A stretch of DNA of 64,000 nucleotides from Flavobacterium notoginsengisoli (GTDB lineage: Bacteria; Bacteroidota; Bacteroidia; Flavobacteriales; Flavobacteriaceae). The DNA is taken from positions 186,001-250,000 of the forward strand of contig NZ_JACHLB010000002.1 in the NCBI RefSeq assembly GCF_014207905.1. Direction: 5' to 3'. The number at the start of each line of letters is the position of its first letter. Within the stretch, counting starts at the first letter, position 1. This document shows positions 43,899-53,636 of the stretch, piece after piece. The position numbers and the translations under genes are program-made. The notes below the pieces were generated by a model that ran no database searches, was not told where the DNA came from, and worked only from the letters and a program-made list of their open reading frames with translations.

Positions 43899-45659
43899 CT
43901 AAGCCTTAATTTGTGTCTGTTCTGGCATTGTTATTTTGACTTTAAATCCTTTGCCGATTTCTGTTTCAATATCAAAAGTTCCGTTGACGGCGAGAATACG
44001 GTTTGACATGTTTTGAAGACCATTTTTTACAATCGTACTTTTTTCGCAACCCACGCCATTATCCATATAATTGATTAAGATTGATTTTTGATCGCTTTCA
44101 AATTTTATAACGACAAGATTGGCGCCACTGTGTTTTTTCATATTAACCATTAATTCCTGCAAAATACGGCTGATCGTTATCTTCTTCATATCATCAATAG
44201 TTTCCCAATTTATTTGCTCTAAATTGGTTACCATAATGTTTCTTTCTTTGGTATTATAAGCAGAAAGCATTTCTTTTATCGTACGGGTAAAATTTATTCC
44301 GGTATCAATACTATTGTTTTCTCTCGAAATTCCTCTTACACGCCCGTAAATATCATCTAATTTTTGAAGCAGGTTTTCTTTAGTGTTTTCTGTAGACAAA
44401 GGCTGTGATTCTGCGAAAGCAATTACTTGAAAGACGTCGTTAGCCAATTCGTCATGAATTTTTTTGGCAATTCTGGTTTCAGTATCGTATGAAGTTTTTA
44501 ACTCTATTGCCTTGTTTTTGTTTTTAAAGTAACGAATTAGAATAGCAATTAAAATAACCAAGAAAACAAAAACAATCGCAAATACGATACGCATATAGCT
44601 AGCTCTTTGTAATGATAATTGATTCTCCGCTTTTTCTAAACGAAGCTTTTCGTTTTCGTCTTTTTCTTTTTTAGAATCGTATTTAATTTTAGCAAACTTA
44701 TTTTTAAAGTTGTTTCTAACTTTAATAATGCTATCGTTTAGCGTAAAATATTTTTTAACATATTTGGTGTCTTGCGGACTGTTGTTGTTTGAGATTAAAA
44801 TTTGAAGCGCTTCTAATCTTTCATCAACACTATTTAGTTTTGTCGAAATGGTATATGCTTTAAGAGCATTTTCATCTGATTTTTTAAGGTCTTTTTTGGA
44901 GTAATAATCAGCAAGATGTAAGTAGCTTTCAATGCTTCCGTAAGTGTCTTCGTTTTCAATTCTAAGTCGAAGCCCTTCTTGCATTAAATCAAATCCTTTT
45001 TCTTCATTTCCATTCTTAAAATAGGCATAACCTAAGTTATCTTGGTATGTGGCTTTTGTATTCACTTTAGTTTTCTCCATTAATATTTTTTTGCTTAAAG
45101 GAGATTCTAGTAGAAATTCTAAAATTGAAATGGCTTTATTGTATTTTTTTTGCTGAATGTAAAGAGCAGCAATATTGCTTAAAGGGTATTGTTTTTCTGC
45201 AAGATCTTTAGAATATTTAACAGACTCTCTATAGTAATAAATGGCATCATCATAAAGAGAAAGTTCTTTATCTGCTATTCCTAATAGATTATTTATACAG
45301 CTAATATAGTTCTTGTTGTTTTTAACGAAAGGTAGTGCTTCTGTTACTGTTTCCTTGCTACCATAATAATCACCATTAACTTGTTGTATTGATGCCATTT
45401 GAATGAGTATATATCCAATATTGGCGCTATCTTTTGAAGAAGTTGGACTATCTTTTAATGATTCAAAAATTGCTTTAGATTTACTAAACTCGTAAAAGGC
45501 AGTGTTGAAATTTTGTTTTTGGTAGTTTTCATCTGCTTTTTCTCTTAGTGAAAATGCCTCTTTTCGTATAGCTTTGGTCTCAGGGGTTATAGTCTTTTTT
45601 TCTTCACAAGAAGAAATAAAAAGGACTATTATAAAATAAAAAATCGGGGACCGTAACAT
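43899..45659 (-). CDS. TPR-containing sensor histidine kinase (NarX/LuxR-system type)
   Basis: A 586-residue kinase. The N-terminal signal looks like a lipoprotein or anchor (MLRSPIFYFIIVLFISSC). About eight TPR-like repeats follow (30-310), then one transmembrane helix (near 355-377) and a HisKA_3-type kinase core. His402 lies in KKIHDELANDVFQV, with the N box in QELMVNMKKHSGANLVV and G boxes in MDNGVGC and GLQNMSNRILAVNG. Such kinases usually phosphorylate a LuxR-type regulator; none is adjacent in the window. A small lipoprotein gene precedes it on the same strand. Confidence 0.92.
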   Translation of the reverse strand: MLRSPIFYFIIVLFISSCEEKKTITPETKAIRKEAFSLREKADENYQKQNFNTAFYEFSKSKAIFESLKDSPTSSKDSANIGYILIQMASIQQVNGDYYGSKETVTEALPFVKNNKNYISCINNLLGIADKELSLYDDAIYYYRESVKYSKDLAEKQYPLSNIAALYIQQKKYNKAISILEFLLESPLSKKILMEKTKVNTKATYQDNLGYAYFKNGNEEKGFDLMQEGLRLRIENEDTYGSIESYLHLADYYSKKDLKKSDENALKAYTISTKLNSVDERLEALQILISNNNSPQDTKYVKKYFTLNDSIIKVRNNFKNKFAKIKYDSKKEKDENEKLRLEKAENQLSLQRASYMRIVFAIVFVFLVILIAILIRYFKNKNKAIELKTSYDTETRIAKKIHDELANDVFQVIAFAESQPLSTENTKENLLQKLDDIYGRVRGISRENNSIDTGINFTRTIKEMLSAYNTKERNIMVTNLEQINWETIDDMKKITISRILQELMVNMKKHSGANLVVIKFESDQKSILINYMDNGVGCEKSTIVKNGLQNMSNRILAVNGTFDIETEIGKGFKVKITMPEQTQIKA

Positions 45660-45710
45660 ATAAATTTACTTTCCCCGAAAATAGTAATTAATTCCATACT
45701 AAAAATATAT

Positions 45711-45890
45711 TTATTCAGTAGGTGGTTTGATAGGTGGTTTTGTATCTCCAGGTCCATCGTCACCATCAGCGCGAGATTTATCGATTGGTTTTTCGATTTT
45801 TTTCGTTGGCTGAGTTTCGTACTCATCAGGAGTACAAGAAAATATAGTAAAAAGTATCGCAAAAGCGAACAATAGTGTAAATTTTTTCAT
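45711..45890 (-). CDS. Small proline-rich lipoprotein (59 aa) before the kinase gene
   Basis: An ATG at 45890 opens a 59-codon frame ending at TAA 45713-45711. It has a clear lipoprotein signal (MKKFTLLFAFAILFTIFSC) followed by a polar Asp/Pro-rich tail (ADGDDGPGDTKPPIKPPTE). It is too short for a 60-residue cutoff; a longer frame reported on the same strand at 45629-45862 is only its shadow. It lies 51 bp upstream of the TPR kinase gene and is probably cotranscribed, so it may act in the same signalling path. No homology can be judged. Confidence 0.72.
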   Translation of the reverse strand: MKKFTLLFAFAILFTIFSCTPDEYETQPTKKIEKPIDKSRADGDDGPGDTKPPIKPPTE

Positions 45891-46902
45891 TTTAATTTAA
45901 TTTAGAAATTAGACATAGGTGTGGCTGTCCGGACTTGTCCAGAGCTTTTTTGGCGACACCAAATTGTTTTAAGGGAAGTAGTTGTGTAGAACTGTAAGAC
46001 GTAATTTATACTTCCCGAATAAACTCGGTCTTACGGTTTTTCACAAGGTTAATTAGAACTAGTTTCACATATCGTTTTAGTCTGCAGACAAAACTTGAAC
46101 TAATTTCTGATGCAAAGGAAAGGCACTTTGAGGCCTTTGTTGATAAGGGATTCCCAGAATTCCTGCATTTCCCAGAGATTCCTAAGAATTCCCAGAAAAA
46201 TTAATTTATAAAGCTTGTTTTGGTTGTTAAATGTTATTGAAGCTGAAACTAATCTCTATTTTAATAGATGCAAAAAGTCTGTGAAAAGTTGGTTTCAAAT
46301 CATTAAAAAATATAGAATTGAACCAAAAATTGAAATTGTGGGTAAAGAATGAATTTCTGAAGTAAAAAATAATGGCATATAAAAATGATTTTGGTGAATA
46401 ATAGACATGAAGAATCAAAAGAAATTCCCGAAAAGGAAATCTTTCGTTTGATTAAAAAGGATTATTTTCTTAAAAAGAGTTCAGAAAATAAATCCTCAAA
46501 AATTAATTAAGATTGAAATTGGAGCATTTGTCCAACTATTTTCTGCCAATTTATATTTTGTACAGAAAAAAGATTTGATTGAAAAACATTTTGAAAAAAA
46601 TGCTTAAAAGAGTAGTTTTTTGAAGTGTAATTTTGGCTTTTAAAAAGTTTGTTTTTCGGCATATATTTACTGTTATTTACACTATAAAGATAAGAAAAAA
46701 TATTCTATAAACCTAATGTTTTTCAATAAATTAGCTACTTTTTTTATCTTTTTTTTGATTTTTTTTCGTCTATAAAATGCTGGTTTTAAGTGGCATAAAA
46801 CTTCCCTTTTTTATCAGCTTTATTTTGTTATAAATTCTCTATATTTATAAAAGTTTAAAAGAGATTTTTGGTTCTAATAACGACTCATTTAAAAGTATTT
46901 TT
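45891..46902. other. Gene-poor kilobase with phased TTCC repeats
   Basis: About 1 kb without a convincing gene. It contains five TTCC units at 46151, 46160, 46169, 46179 and 46189, three of them as TTCCCAGA. A -7-like minus-strand element TTCCTTTG (46113-46120) is upstream of the small lipoprotein. There is also an ATG-started 41-codon basic frame (46385-46510) that I cannot support further. The right half is extremely AT-rich. Confidence 0.5.
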
Positions 46903-47268
46903 ATGAAAAAGCTTCTCCTTTTAGGAATTATATTATGCACTTTTGGGTGTAAAAAATATGTAGTATCATTTGAACAGCCAACCAATATGAAATTAGATAA
47001 TTTAAAGCTGGAAGTATTTCTAGATAAAAAGAAAATTCAAGATCTTAATTTAAAAGCCACAAATGCATTGCCAACTTACGAAACCATAGGTTTGTCAGTT
47101 TCAGACGAAGGAAAGCATTTATTTGAGGTTAAAACGAAAGATACGACCTTTAGTTATACCATAAGTTATCCAGAAGAAAGATATGTTCTGGTTACGGCGT
47201 TTTTAAAAAACAATGGTAAAGTGCATATCGGAATTTTAAAACAGCCTTATAAATTTAGGCTTCAGTAA
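46903..47268 (+). CDS. Small hypothetical lipoprotein
   Basis: A 121-residue lipoprotein (signal MKKLLLLGIILCTFGC) with a beta-rich mature part: LDNLKLEVFLDKKKIQDLNL, then LSVSDEGKHLFEVKTKDTTFSYTISYPEERYVLVTAFL. The pattern suggests a single beta-sandwich domain. Function not recognised. It ends in a terminator shared with the convergent beta-glucosidase gene. Confidence 0.72.
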   Translation: MKKLLLLGIILCTFGCKKYVVSFEQPTNMKLDNLKLEVFLDKKKIQDLNLKATNALPTYETIGLSVSDEGKHLFEVKTKDTTFSYTISYPEERYVLVTAFLKNNGKVHIGILKQPYKFRLQ

Positions 47269-47288
47269 GAATGGTTGGTATTTCAAGT

Positions 47289-47330
47289 AAAAAAGGCTTT
47301 CACAATTGAATTATGAAAGCCTTTTTATAT
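47289..47330. terminator. Bidirectional terminator between convergent genes
   Basis: AAAAAGGCTTTCA with its perfect complement, separated by an 11-base loop. It is A-rich on the left and T-rich on the right, so it can stop transcription from both sides. Confidence 0.88.
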
Positions 47331-47344
47331 TTTTAAATATAGTT

Positions 47345-48697
47345 TTAAGAAAGAAAATCTTTAAACCATAATCCAGAATTTTTAATGGTTCTTTTTTGTG
47401 TTTCAAAATCCACGTGAATTAAGCCGAATCTGGCGTTATAACCTTCAGCCCATTCAAAATTATCAGTCAAACTCCAAACAAAATAACCATCGACATTTAC
47501 CCCATCATTTTTGGCTTTTAAAATCTGTTCCAAGTTATCTTGAATAAAGTGAGTTCGTTTAATATCATGAACTTTTCCATTTTTCACTTCATCTGGAAAA
47601 GCTGCGCCATTTTCGGTAATAATAATCTTTTTAATGCCTTTGTATTCATTAAACTTTTTCAGCACATGATACATCGCTGGCGGATAAACTTCCCAGCCCA
47701 TTTCGGTTGAGATTACGTTTCGTTTTTCTGCACTAACTAATTCGGCTCCAATATAAGGCGTAAGAATTGACGATTTTACAACTTCTCTAGTGTAACATTG
47801 CAGACCTATAAAGTCGAAATCGAAAGCCAGATTATTCAAATCGTCTGGCGCAATGTAGTTATTGAGTTTTTTTAGAACCGGAAGATCTTTCTGCGGATAA
47901 CCCAATCCTAAAATAGGTTCGATAAAAGTTCTGTTTAAAAGTGTATCAACACGTTTTGCGGCTTCAATATCTTTCGAACTTTCTGTTGCGGGTTCAATAT
48001 GTGTGCATGAAAATGTAGTTCCGATGTTGGCATTAGGAATGCGTTCCCGAATTATTTTGGCTCCAGCAGCAGTTGCAAGAGTTACGTGGTGCATGGCTTT
48101 TAAATAATTAGTGATTCCTCTTCGGCCTGGCGCATGAATTCCTAAGAAATAACCAGCACCTGTAAAAACAGAAGGTTCGTTAATTACCATCCAGTTTTTT
48201 ACACGATCACCAAAATATTGCACGCAAACCTCTACATAGTCTGAAAACCAAGAAACTGATTCACGATTGGTCCAACCTCCTTTGACTTCGAGAGCGTGTG
48301 GGAGATCCCAATGATATAAAGTAATCCAAGGTTCGATTCCAGATGCGAGTAGCGAATCTATAATTTTGTTGTAGTAATCTATTCCTGCCTGATTTATAGG
48401 ATGAATTCCAGTTGGCATAATTCGAGGCCAGCTGATAGAGAATCTAAAATTCGGAATGTTTAATTCGTTTATTAGATTGATATCGTCCTGATAATTATTG
48501 TAGAAATCGCAGGCAGTCAAGGCATGATGACCGTTTTTTATTTTCCCTTTTTGAGAAGTAAAAACATCCCAAATAGAAGAACCTTTTCCGTCAGAATCAT
48601 GTGCACCTTCAATTTGGAAAGCGGCGGTTGAGACACCCCACAAGAAATCTTCACCAAATTGGTTTTTGTTCAAAAATGAGCTTTCAATTTTATTCAT
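47345..48697 (-). CDS. GH1 beta-glucosidase
   Basis: A 450-residue glycoside hydrolase family 1 enzyme without a signal peptide, hence cytoplasmic. Catalytic residues are visible: acid/base Glu174 in MVINEPSVF and nucleophile Glu362 in IITENGAAF. The N-terminal FLWGVSTAAFQIEGAHDSDGKG signature is also present. It cleaves beta-linked glucose or related sugars from oligosaccharides or glycosides. No transporter, SusCD pair or regulator is next to it, so the physiological substrate is open. Confidence 0.95.
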   Translation of the reverse strand: MNKIESSFLNKNQFGEDFLWGVSTAAFQIEGAHDSDGKGSSIWDVFTSQKGKIKNGHHALTACDFYNNYQDDINLINELNIPNFRFSISWPRIMPTGIHPINQAGIDYYNKIIDSLLASGIEPWITLYHWDLPHALEVKGGWTNRESVSWFSDYVEVCVQYFGDRVKNWMVINEPSVFTGAGYFLGIHAPGRRGITNYLKAMHHVTLATAAGAKIIRERIPNANIGTTFSCTHIEPATESSKDIEAAKRVDTLLNRTFIEPILGLGYPQKDLPVLKKLNNYIAPDDLNNLAFDFDFIGLQCYTREVVKSSILTPYIGAELVSAEKRNVISTEMGWEVYPPAMYHVLKKFNEYKGIKKIIITENGAAFPDEVKNGKVHDIKRTHFIQDNLEQILKAKNDGVNVDGYFVWSLTDNFEWAEGYNARFGLIHVDFETQKRTIKNSGLWFKDFLS

Positions 48698-49093
48698 TCA
48701 ATCTGTACCTTCCTTTATTTTAAACGAGTTATTAGTGTAGGAAAGAAGATTGCATTGCTCTTAAAAAAAGCCACTCTTTGAATGATACTAGAAAATTTAG
48801 GTTGAATAATTTCATAACGATTAGTTTTTAATCAAATTAATAAAACTAATGTGAAATTATTGTAAAGTGATTATTATCAAATGATTAAATATAAAAATGC
48901 GAGCGGATTGCCTGTTTTTGAGATTCTTTTTAACATAATTAGTGTAGTTTGATTTTTATTGACAAAAAATCATTAAAATAAAGTTAAAATGCGATTTATG
49001 TAAAATAATCCTAAAATCATGGAATTTATTGTAAGATTATACATTTAATTTAGCAGTATTAAAATTAATATAAAATCAAACAAAAAATCTACC
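48698..49093. other. AT-rich divergent intergenic region
   Basis: This should contain the promoters of the divergent beta-glucosidase and lipoprotein genes. TACATTTA at 49040-49047 is close to the -7 consensus for the plus-strand gene. I see no further structure. Confidence 0.45.
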
Positions 49094-49507
49094 ATGAAAA
49101 ATAAAGCAATATTATTAGGACTATTAAGCATCGGTTTTTTTGCAACATCTTGCAGCAGTGATGATAATGAAGGGGAAACAATTATTCCGTTACAAGGTAA
49201 ATATAACCTTAGACAAACAGGATCAATTGTTGGAGGACAAGAAGTATTAGTCGATGCAGCTGCAAATCAAGCCGGCTGTTCTACAGATTACTTAGATCTT
49301 AGATTAAGTAATGCAGCAGTTTACGGAGATTATAATGGTAGCAACTGTGCTTTAGTTGAAACTACAGGAACTTACGTGAGATCTCATAATGATTTAACTC
49401 TTACTATTGGCGGAGTTACTACAACTAGCGATATTATGAATCTAACAAACAAAGAATTAAAATTAAAAGACAAAACAACTGGTATGATTACAGTTTACAG
49501 TCGATAA
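49094..49507 (+). CDS. Hypothetical lipocalin-like lipoprotein
   Basis: A 137-residue protein with a lipoprotein signal (MKNKAILLGLLSIGFFATSC) and an acidic SSDDNEGE spacer. A small beta-rich domain follows: PLQGKYNLRQTGSIVGG, CSTDYLDLRLSN, LTLTIGGVTTTSDIMNLTNKELKLKD. This overall shape (a W/Y near GKY, then anti-parallel strands) is that of lipocalin-like Bacteroidetes lipoproteins. Ligand unknown. Two Cys residues could form a disulfide. Confidence 0.75.
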   Translation: MKNKAILLGLLSIGFFATSCSSDDNEGETIIPLQGKYNLRQTGSIVGGQEVLVDAAANQAGCSTDYLDLRLSNAAVYGDYNGSNCALVETTGTYVRSHNDLTLTIGGVTTTSDIMNLTNKELKLKDKTTGMITVYSR

Positions 49508-49549
49508 GAAAAATTGTTTTGAGATAATTTCAATGTGCTTTGAAATGGA

Positions 49550-49590
49550 AAAACGGAAACAGCTCTAATGCAGTTTCCGTTTTTTTTAGT
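49550..49590. terminator. Terminator between convergent lipoprotein and kinase genes
   Basis: AAAACGGAAAC with GTTTCCGTTTT around a 12-base loop, followed by T residues on the plus strand and an A-rich left side. Confidence 0.85.
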
Positions 49591-49605
49591 TTTAAAAAGC
49601 GAAGT

Positions 49606-52600
49606 TTAACTCACAGGAATATAAATGTCAAAAGTAGCACCTTCATTTAGAATTCCCGAAGCGGCTATAATTCCGTTGTGGTTTTCTACAATCTTTTTTA
49701 CAATTGCTAGTCCGATTCCTGTTCCGTTGTAGCGATCTCTTCCGTGTAAACGCTGGAAAACTTCAAATATTTTTTTATTGTATTGAGGTTCAAAACCAAT
49801 TCCGTTATCTGAAACCTGAATATGACAGTATTTTTTATTCGGAATAAGTTTTTCGTTATCGAATTCTTCAGCCAAACCTATTTCACTTTTAATTTTAATT
49901 ACAATTGGAATCTCAAGATTAGAAAATTTTAGTGAATTACTAATTAAATTATATAATAACTGTTTGAATTGAAACGGGATAATATCGACGGTAGAAGTTT
50001 TTTCTATCTCAATAACAGCATTTTTTTGCTCTAATTCTTCAGACAAATCATCTTGAACTTCGTTTATGATTTGCGAAAGATCCGTTTTTACAAAAATACG
50101 TTCTTGGCTATTTGTTCTCGAATAAGCTAAAAGATCATTAATTAAAGTTTGCATTCGCTGAGCCGCATTCTGCATTCTTTTAAATTTATCTTTTGCATTT
50201 TCAGACAAACTTTCTGATTCTTTATCAATAATTTGAGAAGCAAAAGTCTGTATTTTTCTAAGCGGTTCTTGCAAGTCATGACTAGAAATATAAGCAAACG
50301 ACTGCAGTTCTTTATTCATTTCTTCCAGTTCGTTGTTTTTCTGCTCCAATTCTTGCGCATTCATTTTTAGTGTGTCATCCGCTTTTTTTCTTTCAGTTAA
50401 ATCATGCGTCACTTTTGAGAAACCGATAATTTCATCTTGCTTGTTGTGTACGGCAGTAATGACAACACTAGCCCAAAATTTACTTCCGTCTTTTCGTACT
50501 CGCCAGCCCTCATGAACCACTTTTCCATTTTCTATAGCAAGTTGTAAGAGTTTCTCTGGAAGTTTATTTCTTTTGTCTTCTTCAGTATAAAAAATTGCAA
50601 AATATTTACCGACAATTTCATCTGCATTATAGCCTTTTATTTTTTCAGCACCTACGTTCCAATTTTCAATAATTCCGTGTGCATTCAGGTATAAAATGGC
50701 ATATTCCTGAACTTCTTCAACCATCAAATGATAACGTTCTTCACTTTTTCGAAGGGATTCGTTCATCTGGATTAATTCTCTAGTTCTTGCCGTAACTTGC
50801 TGTTCTAGTTCATGCGTAAAAGCCTTTTCGGTATGAATATCAGAAAAAGCACCAACCCATTTTATAATTTTATTATCAGGTCCATAAACAGGTTCGCCAA
50901 TAACGGCATGCCATCTATATGAGCCGTCTGCTCGGTGCATTCTTACATCGCATCTGTAAATTTCTCCAGTTGCCAGTGCATGCTGCCAAACTTTTACATT
51001 TTCATCAAAATCGTCAGGATGTATCATGGCTTGCCAAGAACCTTCAAGTCCGGGCTCAATTCCAGTATATTCAAACCATTTTCTCGATGTAAATAAAGAA
51101 TTTCCTTCAGCATCAGTTTCCCAGATTAATTGCGGAATACTTTCTGTCAAGGTACGAAAACGTGTTTCGCTTTCTTCGATTTTTTTTCTGGCTTCAACTT
51201 TTTCCGTAACGTCAATAAGCGTCATTCTGATTCCTGAAATAGAATTATCGCTTTCGCGGAGTGGAGCAAATTCAAAATCAACATAAAATTGATCATTGCC
51301 GTTTTCATTTTCAATCAAAAGTAAAGACTCGGACTCTGCATAAACTTCGCCAGATTCGTATACTTTTTCTAGTAATTTGCCGTATTTCTGTTTTTTAAGT
51401 TCTGGAAAGATTTTTAAAAGATTTTTTCCTTCAACATCTGTTCGCTGTTTTTTCCAGATATTATCTAAAAGAACATAATTGGCCATTTCAATAACAAAAT
51501 CATCTCCTCTTAAAATAACTTTAGGAACAGGAGATTGCATGATGAGGTTTCGCAATTTTTTCTCACTTTCCTCAATATTTTGTTGGTATCTTTTTTCTTT
51601 TGTGATATCTCTAACCGTTCCAATAAGTTTTTCTGGTTCGTTATTTTCATCATAAAAAACTTTGCCTTTTCCTTCAACCCAATGAATCGATTTATCTTTC
51701 CAGATTACTCGTGCTTCATAGTTTAGAAAACCAGATTTTATAGCATCTTTAAAAGCTTTATTGCGAATATGCATGTCATCAGGATGAAGATGTCCTAATA
51801 AATCTTCATGCGTTAACATAATATTTTCTGTGTAGCCACCAACAATTTCAAGATATCTTTGCGAATATATTGGAGCTCTAGTTTTTACATTCAGTTCCCA
51901 AGTTCCTAATTCACTGGCTTCGACTACAATTTTAAGACGATCTTCGTTAAGTTCGATTTTTTTACGAGCTTCTACTTTTTCGCTAACTTCTGTAACAGTT
52001 ACCAAAATACCAGAAATGGTTCCATTTTCTTCTTTTAAAGGATGATATAGAAAGTCAAAATAAGAAGTTTCTATTTTTCCATATCGATTTAATGGAACGG
52101 GAACTTCAATTCCATGAAACGGAATTCCGGTAGTTAGAACGCCATCAAGTAATCCACTGACAGTTTCTTTTACTTCTGGAAGTGAATCATACAAAGGTCT
52201 TCCGACAAAAGTTTTTTCTTCACGATCGACAATTTTAAGATAAGCTTCATTTGCCATTTCCACAACATAATCAGAACCACGAAGAATTGTAATTCCTACT
52301 GGTGCTTGGCGAACGGTATCTCGGAAACGTTTGTCGCTTTCTTCAATTTTCTGTTTGGCTAAAAATAAATCGGTTATTTCTACTGCGGTATTCATTACAG
52401 CGTAAATCTTACCATTTGTATCGTAAAGAGGTGTAAAACTATAATTGAAATAGGAGGTCTTTAATACATTGTCGACAAGAATATCAATTCTAGTATTTTT
52501 AGAATGAAAAGATTGTCCTGTTTTATAAACCGTTTCAACTTGTTTAAAAATCGGTTCATCTTTTAGTTCGGGAAGAATTTCTGTGTAGGTTTTTCCGATT

Positions 52601-53625
52601 ACATCTGGACCTTTTCCCCAAACCTTGATTATAGATTCATTGGCGAGTTCAATACGCATTTCTTTTCCCACATAAACTGCGATTGGAAAAGGAGCGTTTT
52701 CTACCAATTGTCTTATTTTTTGCTCACTTTCTTCAACTTTTGAGCGTGCCAAAACTTGTGCCGTAACTTCAGTAGCAATCGCAGCAACGCCAGAAATAGT
52801 TCCGTCAGATTCTCTTAAGGCTTCGTAAACAAAATTGATGTAAGTGTTTTCAGTTTTTCCGTTTCGGTTCAATTGAACAAACGTCTCGTCTGTCGTAATT
52901 TTTTTTCCGTCGGTATAAATATTCTGAAGAATTTCGCCAAGACCTTGTTTTTTAAGTTCTGGCAAAACCTTAAATATTGGCTGATTGATGATGTTTTCTG
53001 CTTTTGTTTCCCAAAGCTGCATCATTTGTTCGTTGGCGATTTCTACAATATGATTTTCGCCTCTAAAAATACACATCGCTACGGGAGCTTGCATAATATT
53101 ATTGACAAATCTTGCATTGCTTTCTTGCAAGGCATCGGCAACAATTTTCTTTTCTGTGGTTTCAATTACGGTTACTAAAATACCGCCAACCGAGCCATCC
53201 TCAATTTTTATCGGACTGTATGAAAAATCGAAATAACAATCTTCCGTGTAACCATTGCGATGAAGCGGCACTTTAAAATCAGGAAAACTAACTGATTTTC
53301 CTTTCATTACGTCGGCGAACATTGGGCCAATCTGATCCCAAATTTCACCAAATGTTTTCTGAGAACTTCCACCGAGAGCTTCTGGATGTTTTGTAGCTCC
53401 TAAAATTGGACGAAAAGCGTCGTTGTACAATTGCGTATAACTTTTTCCCCAAGCAATATACATCCCAAAAGGGTTTGCGAGCATCATAGCCGTCATAGTT
53501 TTCAGGCTTTGAGGCCATTTTTCAGGATCGCCCAATGGGCTTTTGCTCCAGTCTGCGGAACGAATTAAACTGCCCATTTCTCCTCCTTCGGACAGAAAAT
53601 AATGTTCCTTTTTATTGCGGTTCAT
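49606..53625 (-). CDS. Multi-PAS sensor histidine kinase
   Basis: A 1339-residue soluble kinase with no transmembrane helix. I count eight PAS-like domains. The first begins near residue 20 (SADWSKSPLGDPEKWPQSL). Several others share an ILRGxxxVxEMAN motif, indicating internal duplication. The last two are of PAC-following type. After a coiled coil comes HisKA with His1116 in YISSHDLQEPLRKI, then HATPase_c with NLISNSLKF, VSDNGIGFEP and GTGIGLAIVKKI. It probably senses a cytoplasmic ligand or redox state. The upstream response-regulator gene, 11 bp away, carries a nonsense codon. Confidence 0.94.
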   Translation of the reverse strand: MNRNKKEHYFLSEGGEMGSLIRSADWSKSPLGDPEKWPQSLKTMTAMMLANPFGMYIAWGKSYTQLYNDAFRPILGATKHPEALGGSSQKTFGEIWDQIGPMFADVMKGKSVSFPDFKVPLHRNGYTEDCYFDFSYSPIKIEDGSVGGILVTVIETTEKKIVADALQESNARFVNNIMQAPVAMCIFRGENHIVEIANEQMMQLWETKAENIINQPIFKVLPELKKQGLGEILQNIYTDGKKITTDETFVQLNRNGKTENTYINFVYEALRESDGTISGVAAIATEVTAQVLARSKVEESEQKIRQLVENAPFPIAVYVGKEMRIELANESIIKVWGKGPDVIGKTYTEILPELKDEPIFKQVETVYKTGQSFHSKNTRIDILVDNVLKTSYFNYSFTPLYDTNGKIYAVMNTAVEITDLFLAKQKIEESDKRFRDTVRQAPVGITILRGSDYVVEMANEAYLKIVDREEKTFVGRPLYDSLPEVKETVSGLLDGVLTTGIPFHGIEVPVPLNRYGKIETSYFDFLYHPLKEENGTISGILVTVTEVSEKVEARKKIELNEDRLKIVVEASELGTWELNVKTRAPIYSQRYLEIVGGYTENIMLTHEDLLGHLHPDDMHIRNKAFKDAIKSGFLNYEARVIWKDKSIHWVEGKGKVFYDENNEPEKLIGTVRDITKEKRYQQNIEESEKKLRNLIMQSPVPKVILRGDDFVIEMANYVLLDNIWKKQRTDVEGKNLLKIFPELKKQKYGKLLEKVYESGEVYAESESLLLIENENGNDQFYVDFEFAPLRESDNSISGIRMTLIDVTEKVEARKKIEESETRFRTLTESIPQLIWETDAEGNSLFTSRKWFEYTGIEPGLEGSWQAMIHPDDFDENVKVWQHALATGEIYRCDVRMHRADGSYRWHAVIGEPVYGPDNKIIKWVGAFSDIHTEKAFTHELEQQVTARTRELIQMNESLRKSEERYHLMVEEVQEYAILYLNAHGIIENWNVGAEKIKGYNADEIVGKYFAIFYTEEDKRNKLPEKLLQLAIENGKVVHEGWRVRKDGSKFWASVVITAVHNKQDEIIGFSKVTHDLTERKKADDTLKMNAQELEQKNNELEEMNKELQSFAYISSHDLQEPLRKIQTFASQIIDKESESLSENAKDKFKRMQNAAQRMQTLINDLLAYSRTNSQERIFVKTDLSQIINEVQDDLSEELEQKNAVIEIEKTSTVDIIPFQFKQLLYNLISNSLKFSNLEIPIVIKIKSEIGLAEEFDNEKLIPNKKYCHIQVSDNGIGFEPQYNKKIFEVFQRLHGRDRYNGTGIGLAIVKKIVENHNGIIAASGILNEGATFDIYIPVS

Positions 53626-53636
53626 CCAAAGAAGAT

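Noticed and set aside
45629..45862. 77-residue minus-strand frame overlapping the TPR kinase start
   Set aside because: It is a shadow of the 59-residue lipoprotein gene in another frame; the lipoprotein has a proper signal sequence and spacing.
46385..46510. 41-codon basic frame starting MILVNNRHEESKEI
   Set aside because: No signal, motif or neighbour supports it, and it lies in very AT-rich DNA where such frames are common.
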